Shown: positions 49,421-62,565 of the stretch, one piece after another
How the letters are laid out: every line of letters begins with the position of its first letter
Position numbering within the stretch: the stretch's first letter is position 1
Origin: Sipunculus nudus
Taxonomy: Eukaryota; Annelida; Sipuncula; Golfingiida; Sipunculidae
Assembly (NCBI GenBank): GCA_026874595.1
Contig: CM049317.1
Coordinates: 20,543,882-20,607,881, forward strand
Length of the DNA stretch: 64,000 nucleotides
Direction of reading: 5' to 3'
The notes under the pieces: generated by a model
Database searches by the model: none
Told to the model about the DNA's origin: nothing
What the model saw: only the letters and a program-made list of their open reading frames with translations
Translations under genes and position numbers: made by a program

Positions 49421-51345
49421 AACCTCAGCCTCAGTGAGTCAGTGTCACCGTCTATCAGACCGTCGCTTTTCAAAGCACGCCGATTTAAAATGTCTCCCTG
49501 GCTCAGCCAATCAGCGTGAGATATTCAGCTCCACATGCGACGAATGCAGTCAAACTGTTCATGTACCGGCTGATTGAAACGATCACGGCAATAAGCGCGT
49601 TGGCCACTTACCAATGCAATGCAAAACTTTAAAGTGTAACTTGACACTAACAAATACACATTACAAAATCGATGCGACAGTGCCTCCGATTTCTTTATAT
49701 TTGGCCTATGAACCGTAATGTTTGAACAGCAAAGTTATATCATAGGACTCGAAGGTCCATGTATATGGACTCGCTGAATACATGATTTCAGTGCCAATGT
49801 TACCAAGCGGGTTGGGCTGTCTGTTGCCAGTGGGACCGCTGTTAGCGTCCTCATAGCAACGATGCTAGTCACAGTAGGCGTGACTGCCTGATATGCAAAT
49901 GCAAGGGAAACGCCAGGAGCCTTGTGATGCTCTATTATTCTAATATAAGGAAATCACCCTACGGACTTTGCAGGGCTTTAGTGACAAGAGCTATTATTGA
50001 ATTACGTCTATCGGTACATCATCCCGTTTTATTTAAACATTTAAGTAGTAAACGTAAATACTCTAAAGCCCAGACAGGGCTAAAACACCAGGTGACAGTT
50101 AATAGTTAATGAGTCATCTACCACAAGTAAGTATTAGTGTATAAATAGCAATTGCTAATTCATGTGGTATACCTCTAAGCAAATTATAAACTACTTGTCT
50201 GTGAATAGATGTGTATTCAATCAACTGGCTTGTATAGCGTATAAATATAATACCACTAGGGTCGAATACCTTGATTCATGCAAACTGCTTTCACCTAAAC
50301 CTAGTCGGTCACTTGTCGGTAACATTATACTGCCCGTATTATTACATTGGGTAGCACTTCTTATCTACAAAGCGTTGGAAGATTATTATATAATATCTTG
50401 ATGTCTACCATGATAATTACATTTAACTCAACATTCCCACATGATAGCAATATAAATTGGGCCATACTATTCCGACCCATCATTTGAACATTTGATGCTA
50501 TAATGACTCAAAACACAATAAAACTAAAACCTCACAAATGAGATCCTGTTTTGTTTGGAAATTTAAATATGTCATAAAATTTTATCAATCTACTATGGAA
50601 AATAAAATACCATGAGATCCTGTGGTGCAATACACAGGGCTTGGTTTATATCATTTTACTTGTTCATTAATGATCTTCGTGCGTATTCAAGGTATGCATA
50701 TTGGTCTAAGACCCTTAAAGAAGCTTGCAGTGGCTGAACATTCGAGGGGATGTGGATCCCCTGGACCCCCGCCCCTGGTGCCGCAACTGCGACTAACGAA
50801 GGATACACATTTCCGTTTGCTAATCTTTAGAAACAGCTTCTTTACATAAATCTAAACTTTCGACGTCTAACAAAAATAACTAAATGTAACAAGTCAGAGA
50901 TCATTTGAAATTGGAATTCCCCCGCGTCCTCCTGTTTGCTTGTGTAAACATTATCACTGACCAGGTCTTAAAGGTAAGCACCCCGTTGTATGAATTTCTA
51001 GCTACGAGCAAATTATTTAACAAAATTAATGTCAAAATAGTTTATTATATACAATAATTTGAGAGTATCCCACTGAAATCTATACTTTGCTTTAATTTTT
51101 TGAAAAAAAAATCCAAAAACATTTCATGAACAGATTACATTCGTACTTGTTATAATAAGCGTGCAGGAACAGTGGAACCACCATAAGTTGAGAGCTAACT
51201 TATTTTTTTTTTTATTTTATATTATGTTTATAAAACTAAGTTGGCAGTCAGGAAATTAACTGCGTATGGTTTAAAAAGTTACTCGATCGCTCTAGAGTCC
51301 ATCCAGATAATGACTATGCGTTCCAACTGAACAGTTGCAAAATCC
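48180..51345 (+). repeat. Segmental duplication block, copy 2
   Basis: Paralogous to 31170-32660 plus 36480-36600 (shared marks given there). It lacks the Penelope-like and LINE insertions and contains about 1 kb (about 49010-50110) that copy 1 lacks. A small tandem duplication (AGAAGAAAGAAACATA) lies at about 48891-48928. Confidence 0.7.
49010..50110. other. Insertion of about 1 kb within duplication copy 2
   Basis: GC-richer than its flanks, with an (AT)n tract (49349-49418), AGCCAATCAGCG (CCAAT-box-like, about 49505) and ATGCAAAT (octamer-like, about 49894). No TIRs, RT or transposase motifs could be seen and the ends are approximate. The regulatory strings may be chance. Confidence 0.4.
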
Positions 51346-51349
51346 TACT

Positions 51350-54300
51350 TCCATAAAATGATATAACTGCACTATTATTGTCACTTTCGTTTGATTTTCA
51401 AAGCACACAGGCAATTCAGAGCAGGGTATCAAAAGAGCCCAAATGATGATTCATTTAAGTTTTAATTAAATAATAACTAATCGAATAGATAAATTTGATT
51501 ATTTGCCATCTTTATGCCAACATATTACACAGGAACGGTACTTGAATTCAAAATACACATACATGTAGTGCTAATATGAAGAAGCCGATACATTTCAATC
51601 GAAGCTAAGGCTATCTACCACTGATCATAAAACTGAAAAAATAGTAAGTGCCGAGAATGTAACAACAAACGCAAAAAAGGCATCTTCCTATTTTATTATA
51701 AGTATTGTCTAAACATCCTCAGAACCAAAGCACTTTAACATATGTAACAATCCCTCACAAGTCGCAGTTGCCGGTTCACAAACTCCGCGAGTCTTTGACG
51801 ACCCTCAGAGAAAATAAGCAAGTTACTTTACCGTATATGTTTCCCAAGACCTGTGCTAAAAATACACGATTTTCCCCGGGCATTCTTTATATTGCATGGA
51901 TTTAGTATGTAGGTTGAAAGACTCAATGATCAAGTAATGTATGTTCCCCTTCATCGAACTTGACACACAGAGGCCCTCCTGTATATTTAGCATTAAGTTT
52001 GTTGAAACTTATTTACATAAAGTCTGCCCTAACGATAAGTCCAGAGACACTGATCAGAAACTCATAGTTAAGGACGCCCTACGCGATTAGTTTCATATAT
52101 AATATTAAAAAACAGGAACGATTGTCCGCTAATCTTTTTTATCCTGTGAGGGCACGATATTCAAACTGATATTCCGTGACGATCTACTGACTGAAATGGC
52201 GACGCATCGTATTTTCACAGATTTCTGTGCGTTCAAAAGCACAATGTTATATTCAGGGGTCTGTCCCATAAGCCGGAGCAGCGATGACCTTAGGACTTGC
52301 CCGTTAGCAAATAATTCCAGTTGACTCAAATAATTGTAAGGTTGGTAATCGCCGTATTAACCCAGATAAGAGCTCTGTCGACACGGTCAAATGAAGGTAC
52401 GAAGAGACAAATTATATCGTAAAATATCTTAGGAACCAGGCAGTTTGACGTCTGCTGTTATTTGCTGAAAAGCAAACTTGTTTCCATTTGTCAAACCAAC
52501 CAACGTTTGGAAGGTGCTGCCAGGTTTCAAACTCCGGACTTTTTATAACAACGTGATTCTTTCAATTAAAGCTGTCATATTTTGATTAAACACTCGGCAA
52601 AATATATTGAACTGTCCTGACCTTTGCGGCACAATTTTCCTTAATATAAGTGCAACCAGAGCGCGTATAAGTCCGTGCGGGAACACAAAATTTCCCTCCG
52701 ACAGTGCATAGATCGTTCAGATATATATATATATATAGGACGAAAAGCGACGGTGTTAATAGTACATGTAAATCCGGTATGGACGATACCATCGAACTAA
52801 TATTGGTGTTATACAATATCTGTTTTTGGCATTCTGGGGAAACATTTAGGTGCTTATTAAGGGAAAATTTAAATTCGCTATAGCCAATATATATGGGCTT
52901 TGGATACCCTGACATACTTTTACACATCAAACAAGGTTGGAAAATATCCGTGACTGCCATTGCTTCATAGGTGAGAATGGCTCATTCCTTTACCCAAGGG
53001 GAGCCCTAAAAACACGGGAGCGCTCATTGCGGCAGTGGTGCTCATTAAGTCGGTCATGCTATATGGGTTCGACAATTAGAAGATAAAATATTAAAAGAAT
53101 ATTCGGCAACTTTCCCCTTGTAACAAATGCAGCATGTTATATAAGAGACGTACATAAAACGCTAATTTGACAGTTTATTGGGTTATCAGTTAACCAGATG
53201 AAACAGTAAACAGAGTAACGCAGAACATGGCCGCGATTTGGCATTACCATTTTTAGATAAAATTAGTAAAAAAAAGTCAAAATTCAGGTGGCGCCACCGG
53301 ATGTTGGCAGCTGAAAACATGACGAATATTCACACAGTTTTCAAAACATGAGCCGTAATTGGACCACCGGATGGATGGGCTGCAGAACGGATGATAGATA
53401 AAGAGAGATCGCTTAAGCATCTCTGAGCTGAAAACTTACCTGATACTTTTTAGTGAAAGTCATTCCAATTAGCATAAAAAAACAGCCCAGCGAAAACAAT
53501 ATAAAAGACATGTTGGTTACGGGGAATAGAAGGGGCGTTTACACGGAACGTCTCTAGTGCCTCTTGGTGAAACATAAGTTTGCCACGTGATGCAAACATG
53601 TAGAATCCCGACTCATATCGAAACCCTTCTTGTAACAATACATTGCATTTGTAATCTCATAGCATGTACTAAAAATATACAAATTCTCCAAAGTACAACT
53701 GCTCCAAATGTTCAGAGATAATGTAACATACACAAGAGCTGAAAAATTTAACATTCAATCAAAAATGATTCAATCAATTGACTGTACCTTTAAACGCGTG
53801 ACCCATTGATAAGAAAAGTATATTAAATATTTCAGAGTGTTCTCCTGTTAACTTTAGTGGAAAGCTTACCTTGATAGTGTCATCGTCCCTGTTTTATGTG
53901 ATATCGAAGATTGTACTGCGTTAATTATTGTCCATACATCACATACATATTTGTTTTCTGTATATTTTTGTATTCACTGGTTTAATAACCCTTCTTTTAG
54001 TTGACAGGGAACTAAGATAAAAGATGATAGGGTTAACGGCAACTTAAAATTTCAGTCGGTGAATTACCCCCGTTGCATTAGTGGAGTAATTTGCCTGTGT
54101 GTTAAATATGTTATCTGAGCCGGCTTCTTTTGTTACTTGAAAGTGTATTTTGTTCTGGTATTACATATTAAATATCAAGTATACGGATATGTACATTCCT
54201 GCAAAAAATATCTGTACCTACAGATCCCTCCATGTAAATGTGAAAACGCCTTGTCCAATATACCATGACGGTGCCTAATATATGTGTCATAAAGAGTAAA

Positions 54301-55158
54301 GTATGAAAATGGCTAATGAAATATACCAAAACCGCTAAGGCCGCCTTCGACTACCATCATTTCGCCATCTCAATGTATCAATAATTGTATTAATATAGTT
54401 TGCATAAAACATTGTTCCAACTGAGATATTAAGTGAGCAATATATTACTCGACCACTACCAATCTAACTTCTTGGTGCCCTTAATTTAGTAGTCAATTTT
54501 TGGAAAAGGATAAAGCACTTGACTCATCCGATAAATACAACTAACCGAATCGCCTACCAAGGTTTCTCTGGTTTATCCAATTAGATTTGATCAGATGTTC
54601 CATTCCACCTGCCATATTCTGACGTTCAGCATTTTCCGGTCATTATATTTATTATTAGACCTCAGCCTCTATACACTTCTAAAATACATTATATCTTGTA
54701 GCAACTGTAAAACTACCTTGTTTGGTTGGTGGGCATTACATGACCAGTATGTTGACGTGGTTGCTTCATAGTTGAAATATATATGGATTACATATCCAAG
54801 AGATTCCATTTCTTCCAGTCATTAAAAGTTTTGCAATGAACAATGCAAAGCCAACCCATTAAAAGCTAGCCAGGGCTCTGTTTCCAAGGTAGGAAATGTA
54901 AACCTTACTGTGTTCAGTATTTCTGAAATGAAATGATGCATACATTTTATTTTTATCAATTTACCAAAATCAAATATTTTGAAGTAATTGATAATTCTCA
55001 CGAAGGCTAGAGAGATGCAGATATAATGTCTGTTTTTTTTAACACAGCAGGACGCGTCGGAAATATAAAGTAGTCTTTCATGAGGAAATTGCAAAAACAT
55101 GTCAAAAACCATCATTTGTGTACTAAAATGCAAAATCAGTGGCGTGATATATATATAT

Positions 55159-55197
<39 letters not shown>

Positions 55198-55290
55198 GGA
55201 ATAAAATAAAACCTTCGGGAAACAATCAACCAATAAACACCTGTATGTGAAGTGTTATCTACACTGTAGTCCTACTGGCATCTGAAGTGT

Positions 55291-55374
<84 letters not shown>

Positions 55375-55957
55375 TTCAAAGTCTAGAGGCAATAGAATGA
55401 TCATATATACAGCAACAGAACTTTTGTTACCTAAACATCAACGATTATATAATCAATATTGTCAGATCTTTAAAATACATTTAGTTTGCTAATAACAAAA
55501 AAATCGTTCCATGGATGTACCTTTTGGTACTCGTTTAAGGTTGTTCAGATTTTATGCGTATTTTAAATAATCAACATATTAATGAATTATGTGTGGGTTA
55601 TTGAATGGTGATGTCGCAAAAAAACCCTTAAACGCTGATGATTTGAAAATCAGAAAAAAAATAATTGATTGTCACCCAGCACAAATGCAACTTCTTAATG
55701 TTGTTACAAACGAAAATTTCGGGCTTTGAGAAAAAAATGTAAAAGAATGTTTATAAAATTAAGAGAAAACTCTAAAACGTTGTTGTCTGTTAGTTGGGTG
55801 AAAAGTTATCTCAGAAGTTAGGAACGAATACTTTTTTCTGTTGGTTGTGTAAAAGTTGTCTCCATCGTTAAATATGGATTATACATTAAATTATACATAC
55901 AAACATACATACGTACAGATATATATATATATATATGTATATATATTTATATATAAA

Positions 55958-55989
<32 letters not shown>

Positions 55990-58010
55990 AATATTCCTTA
56001 TGCGGTACGTTTCCACAGAATCGAGTATATAGTAAAGCCTTACCCGAGGAATACATATTACTTACGTAAAAGAGTGGTATTCCCCCGTCCCTTACCATAC
56101 GTACCATATGCTTTTAACTTAGCCGACTATACGTCATCTGAGCTATAGTCCTTCGAGCCTATATGTTCCTTCGAAAATTTAAGGAAAACCTCAATTTTCT
56201 ATTAAAAACCTGTTATCACACTTCAGGACTGCCTAATATAAATCCTCTGAACTAAATTCTGTCAGAAACATTTGGGAATATTTACACTCAGCACCCCTTA
56301 AACAACTGTATTAATGTCTTAAGTGCCATTTTAGGTCCACAATTTACAAACAATGGCTTTGCGATGACCTCAAAATCGCGTCATTTAGGGGAAAATATGT
56401 ATATAATTTTCAAATTGCAATTACTTGACAATCCCTCATCAAAAGATTTTTTTCTTTACATTTTTTTTTTAATTCTCGGATACTGAAGTTAAATTTGGCA
56501 CTTACATTTTCTTCTGCACTTTTTTTATAATCTTAACACTACTTCGCAAGACCTGTGATACTCACATCAATTTTCTCTTCTCCATTTGGCTAAAATTAAA
56601 ATACAAGATATGATACCATACGTCCCGTTATATTAAAGCTATCGTAATTGTCAATTATATGTCTTTAAGTACAAGAAGTACAACAGTCGTTGTTTCAACC
56701 GTTGCTTTAATTATAAACGAGTGGAATCATACCCTTTTACCAGGATCTGCTTCTGGTGGTGCTTCGGGTAAGATTGCTTCAAAAGTCTTCTCTGGACGTC
56801 GCCGTTTTTGCCGATTTCATGAAATTATTTGCTCACATGCATTATTTTACATACATTGACAGACATCACTAGGTCCTTAAAAAACATAACTATATTCAAA
56901 TAAAAAAAGTCATTTAGTCTCACAGCTGCAACGTTTTGCAATTTGGTTACTGTCATATAATGGAATAGGGTTCCAATTTACCAAAACGAAACAGTATGTG
57001 TGCTCGAAGAAATCTCACATTAATCTATATTGAATTAATTTATTACATGAGACTAAAAGTCTTGGCGCTCAGCTAAAAGTGCGATAGTAGCGTTACCATA
57101 TAGCAACATTGTAAATAGAAAGACGAGGTATACGCATACCTACCTCTGGTTCTGTCGAAAACCTAAACTAGCATTGATAATAACAGCCTGGTAATTTCAC
57201 TTTGCGCATCGATCAAAACCTTGTGATTTACTTTTGGAATCACAATCATTACAAACGGAAAAAGGTATAAGTAAAACTAAAAGAACTGGACACTTTTCAG
57301 AACCTCCCCAAAACTGAAGAAGATAATTTAACATTACAAGCATCTTAAAATTTGTGTCTTTAATAACCTTAATTTTAAAATAAGTAAACAAAACAGTTAT
57401 GATCAGTTTAACTACTAACCTCTCGTCAATATTAATTCCACACAACTAGGGACCCATATTTGTCTTTAGGGATAGGTTTATGAGCTTTTTCGAAATTACT
57501 TACCAGCCCCAAACTCAATGAATATAGGTCACAGTGATCTAATTTCAGGTTTACAAGGAGACTTCTTTTTTATTGACCTTTCTGCATTATCACTCAAAAA
57601 TGTCTAGAGCCAGCGGCTACGATTTGGATTTGTCTCCCCTCAATTGACTTTCAGTCAGCTGAGCCAAATATTAAGAGTGACCTCGCCTTAAGGTGTTCTC
57701 TAATAGGCTGCATGGCTTCCAGCACAAAGACATTCAGCTGCATCTCCTGCTTTATATGGGGTCGGATTCCCTGTCTCTATATTTTGCAGACAAAACTCCT
57801 GTCAAGTCTAAGGGGCGGAGCGCGTTAGGCTTGCATGTACAGATACATTGTGTAAAATAATAATCTTCAGTGATTAGAGCTGTAGGTTACCCTGTTATAC
57901 ACATCATGAATACGGGGTACTAAATCGAGAACATTTATAGTAAAAGCCTTTGTCCACTTATCGCCGGAATTTTGTCTGTAATAAACTGTGATTTTATCCA
58001 ACAGTTTGGT
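51350..58010. other. Gene-free interval with microsatellites
   Basis: No recognised gene. Long (AT)n tracts at 55147-55195, 55293-55371 and 55919-55989, and a short one at about 52720-52737. Minus-strand ORFs at 52129-52329 and 52586-52960 have near-normal codon variety but no recognisable domain, and the second reads through a TA repeat. 57580-57830 is richer in GC and includes GGGGCGGAG. Confidence 0.4.
55147..55989. repeat. Three (AT)n microsatellites
   Basis: Tracts at 55147-55195, 55293-55371 and 55919-55989, each with minor interruptions. Confidence 0.9.
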
Positions 58011-58013
58011 ACT

Positions 58014-58316
58014 TTATACGGAACACTCAATGTAACGAAATCCTTGCTCTTTCCAGTAGACGTTATGTCGCCTTGTCATCTTCACCAAGTGGAAGATATT
58101 GATTTCTCCAAATAAACGAGCCTTAATGGTGTATTTCTTGTTCTTCGGACCTGCTCCGTGAGGTGCACCAAGGGTGAAATCGGAATCTTTAATCAACAGA
58201 CTTCCTCCACCAATACTAAACACCTGCGGCCACTCGAGCACAATATGTTCTGTTCTAATATCGGGCTCATTCAAAAGTTCAAAACTACACCTCATCGATT
58301 CGTCATTTTCTATCAT
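58014..58316 (-). CDS. Unassigned ORF, possible terminal exon
   Basis: A 100-codon minus-strand frame with balanced composition: RTEHIVLEWPQVFSIGGGSL, KDSDFTLGAPHGAGPKNKKY, TIKARLFGEINIFHLVKMT, then YWKEQGFRYIECSV and TAA. An AG acceptor-like site (CCATCTTAG) lies just upstream and the frame stays open to it (KQPFMIEND..), so it may be the last exon of a spliced gene. I do not recognise the family, found no further exons, and it could be a pseudogene or chance. Confidence 0.35.
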   Translation of the reverse strand: MIENDESMRCSFELLNEPDIRTEHIVLEWPQVFSIGGGSLLIKDSDFTLGAPHGAGPKNKKYTIKARLFGEINIFHLVKMTRRHNVYWKEQGFRYIECSV

Positions 58317-61300
58317 AAATGGCTGCTTCTAAGATGGGTCAGTTCCACCTTCTACATGCATGTACTAAAATACCCCAACAAATTGTAAATGTGAAAATAG
58401 GCCAAAATATCATGTGTCTATCAGATATTGCTTCGTAAGAACCTAACGTAAAAACCTGAAGAGGCATATGCGATATATGTAAACAAGTCATATTTTTATA
58501 TCCCGATACAGATAGTCTCATTGAAACGCTTTAAATAATAATTTAAAAACAATCTTTAATTACCGATTGGCTCCGATAGTTGGTAAAGAGCACACGTTTC
58601 CTCTTATGTTAAACTCAGTGCGGTTTAATTTAGACGGAGCCGCCTCTGTTTTTGTGATCACTATTGTTTGTTTTAAATTTCAAAGGAAGTACACCTGTGT
58701 AAGTTATGTTTTCTTACACCCTGTTCCTTATTTATATTCTCGCAGTGATTGACGGTCAGCGTAATTTGGAATAATGACTAACCAGAAGACAATCTGGAGT
58801 TGTGATGTTAGCAAGCATGTAATAAGGAGTGGAGTAGAACTTTTTTTCGGCACAAGGGCCCGTTTCACAAACCGCTGAGGTATAGACTGATGATACTTTC
58901 GGCAGTCCTGGGGCCGGTCTGCATATGTTACAGTGGAGACAACTGAGATGTGATGTCAAGCGTAGATAGGTGATGTCTGAGTGGGAAGCCGCAAGTGATT
59001 TCTTCAGAGCAAATAACGCATTTTTTTGACGGACTGGTAATCTGACTGGTTGATACTTGTTCTTAGCGTTTCTATGAACAGACCGAGGACTGTATATATA
59101 CGCTTTACCCTAGAGGTACAGTATATTGCTGTGTGGAAGCTTATACTGGTAGTAGGTCTGAGGTCTGGTTGATTCCAGGAGACATCAGCTGTGAAAAGCG
59201 TGATTCAACGCTCAGAAAGAATAGTATGTGCACGGTACGTGCCCGCGAAATGAGTTTACATATCGAGTGATTGGGGATTCTAGAAACTCCGTGACTACAG
59301 GATAGTGTTACATCCAAGTGTTACATGTATGCGCGATACCTAAGTGGTAAGAAACAGAGTGATCATGAACATTGCTGTTTGCCGTCATGATTGTGCTCTC
59401 TGTATTCATGTGATTATATTCATTTTGGTGTAAAGGGAGCGCCTCTCCAGTGAATGTAAGTATTTTTTAATATATAATAGTTTTGCCAACACAGGCCTTA
59501 TTACTTTTTTGGAGAGTACGTATGTATGTGTTCAACCAGTTTGTTTGATTCTTAAAACAACCTGGACTGTCCCATCTTTACCGGTGTGACAATAACCCTT
59601 TTATATTAAAATGCCGGGGCTAGGCCATGTACTCTTTGCAACCTTGTGATAAAAATAATCCTTCCTATTGATTACTATTTGGTGAAGATATTAACTTTAG
59701 ATTTCATTAATTTTGTTTCTTGACACAACGTGTCTATAGGCTGAAGAAATGGCAGAGTACTGTTCGTCCATCTGCTTAACATGAAAGTGATCACAGATAA
59801 CATATTGATTTGCTACTCGAAACATTTTAACAACACAAGATGACGAATAAGGATGCTTGGGTGCCAATAAATAAAGGATGATCTTAATTTGTGGCAGATT
59901 GAGCTTTTGTGAGAATTGTGACACATTTGTGACAAGTGGGCTGGTTGCTTGTGTCGTAAGTGTTGCTGCAGTAAAGAGACTACACAATTTTCAGACAGCA
60001 TTTCAAAAGTATAATGTTAAACATTACACATCATAGGGCAGACCATTTAATGATAAATATCAGTCGCGATAGGGAAGATATAAGGTTAATTGCATTTATA
60101 TTGATAAAATATTCTAACTCGTTACCCGTGGTATACTTCCTCCTATATTAGGATTTGAAAGTTTCAAAACGAGTATTTCAGGCCACCTTATTACTAAAAT
60201 AGGCAAGGGCATACAGTCAGTCGAGTGTTAGAGAAATCATCAAATAATGTATAATTATGACATTCTCGTGAATTAGATAATGTCAGATAAATCTACTAAA
60301 TCTACTTAATCTACTAACACGTCTGAGTATATTAAACGATGCCGCATTTATCAGGAAGTAAGCATCATATAATAAGTCTCAAGAGTTAATAGATGTTAAT
60401 AATAGTGCCACGATTGACTCTTCAATTTTCCCTTGTCTAGTGTCATGATCCTATTTAGTTCAGAATCACTTAGAAAACTCGCGGAATGTAAATATTTCAT
60501 TTGAAGCGTGATCGACATGTCAAAGGCTAATGACACTACAGATATTTACGTACTGGATATCTAACCAAAAAAAAAAATACCATATCTTGTTGATCAAGGA
60601 TAACGCAGGTTAGCAAATGCAAACGAGTACCCAAGTTAGTGTGACCAGTGCGTTATACAGACAATCGTAAGACACACTCTTTTATAAATAGAATCATGTG
60701 TATTTTAGACCGCTTTGTGCATATAGTATCTTGTGTTATATATAGACCGCCCACATTCAACTCAGTTTCGCCGGGTCTTTTTCTTTTCTGCTACCTGTGC
60801 TAAACTTGTGTTCAAGCGATACCTTATGTCAGGGCGAAGATCTTCTGGTTTATAGGACAAAAGCCCGCAAAACAATGGGCGTAAAAACTATTATTTTATT
60901 AGCTCAGCAGGTCCTCTAAAATAGGTTGAAAGTTGGTTGGCTTGACGTCAGATAAATTTAGTATTTGTACCAGGTATAGCCGTACCCTAAGCGAAAAAAA
61001 GATAATATCCTTCTAAATGGACCCTACAATCGATGATATTGATATTTCCTATACAGATTTCGTTATTATGATTTACTTTTATGTTATACTAAAAGTTTTA
61101 AAATTTACCTTCATTTGCTTTTCATTATGGATGTTCTGTCTGAGCATCTTTAAAATCACAAAACTAAGCCCTGTAATTTGTGAAACAATTGCTACATTTA
61201 GGCGGCATTGACATTAATTCTTAGTACCGTATGACAAAAACACAATTTATATTTTTTTATTGCACCTCAAAGATCGGACTGTGGGGATCCTTCGATATCA

Positions 61301-61473
61301 TTGTTGTGATCGTAAAAAATGCCATTAAACTTGTTCCTTACTCTGCCGTAAGTATTTTATTCATTATGTAAAACATGAACAAATTACTCAGAGGCACAAA
61401 TATTCCAGTTTTTGGAAGTACATAACCGTTTATTCATGTTTATCCATCCGAAACTCAACTTTTTTTACCGTAG

Positions 61474-61476
<3 letters not shown>

Positions 61477-61527
<51 letters not shown>
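61477..61527. repeat. (AT)n microsatellite
   Basis: Uninterrupted AT tract. Confidence 0.95.
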
Positions 61528-61531
<4 letters not shown>

Positions 61532-62518
61532 GTTGTCTGTAGTAGAAGTGCAGGCTGGAAGGGGAGAATGTAAAATGATGGTCAATACATATTCTTTCAG
61601 CTCCTGAAAGAGCTTGATAAACTCTTAAAGGTCATGGATTAAACACCGTCTACCAAAGAACACTGCTTGGACGAGGTCGGTCAGCTGTTTACGTAGTCAT
61701 TTTGGCAGGCTGTTGCTGTGAGATAAATCAAATATTTTACATCCTGGACTGGTTTGTATGGCTCCCTTATATGGTAAAGATGGAAGGAAGCATATTCACT
61801 AAGTTGTTGGCAACGTTATAAAAACAAAATATCATTGAATACTCAACAAACGTTTTTATTTCTGGTGCTGGCACCGTCGCCTACTCCTGTTGATCCTAAG
61901 GGTACTAGGTTGATATCTATCGTGCATCTGTTTTTGTATTTACTGCTTGCCTTAACAGAACATTTGTTATGTCGATTGTTTACGCCCCGAAGCCAGAGGA
62001 AATAAGATTAGGGTTCGACTTCTGTGCTGTTAAATCCTTATCCTTGCGAAAAGTTCCAAACCTACTGACATAAGGAAGAAAACCCAAATTCATAGATTCC
62101 GGCCATATCAGTGTTTATTTAACAGCTATTATATATATGTGTGCGTGCGTGTGTGTGTTCTTGCTTTATGTGGTGCCAGTCTGATGATCCCGGTTCAATA
62201 CACAGTGATATCGAAACCACTATAATTAATTGTGACTATAATAATTTGAAGGGTGTGTACTCAAAAGACATTATTGTGCCATATTGAGGTTATAAATCCC
62301 ATGACTATAGTCCCATGACTCCTATCTTGACAGGAAAATGATCTTGTATACTAATAAACACCTTTATAGAGATTTTGACGCAATTCTAGGGGTCTGTTGT
62401 ATTTATATCTTAATTTGTCACGCTGCATAGTGGATTTCTACCATTATAATGTTTGCCCTTCTTTCCTTTTTTTTCGCTCAGCTGACTGTAAGTCACTTAA
62501 GCTATAGCAATCACTCTT

Positions 62519-62565
62519 TGTCCGTCGTCCGTCTGGCCTTCTGGCCATCCGGCCGTCTGTCCGTT
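62519..62565. repeat. Imperfect CCGTCTG-type minisatellite
   Basis: TCCGTCGTCCGTCTGGCC, CCATCCGGCCGTCTGTCCGT: several imperfect units in a row. Such runs often sit inside interspersed repeats of marine invertebrates; no second copy is in this window. Confidence 0.5.

Noticed and set aside
54822-55229. 135-codon minus-strand ORF
   Set aside because: Much of its length is a translated TA/CA microsatellite and the rest matches no family.
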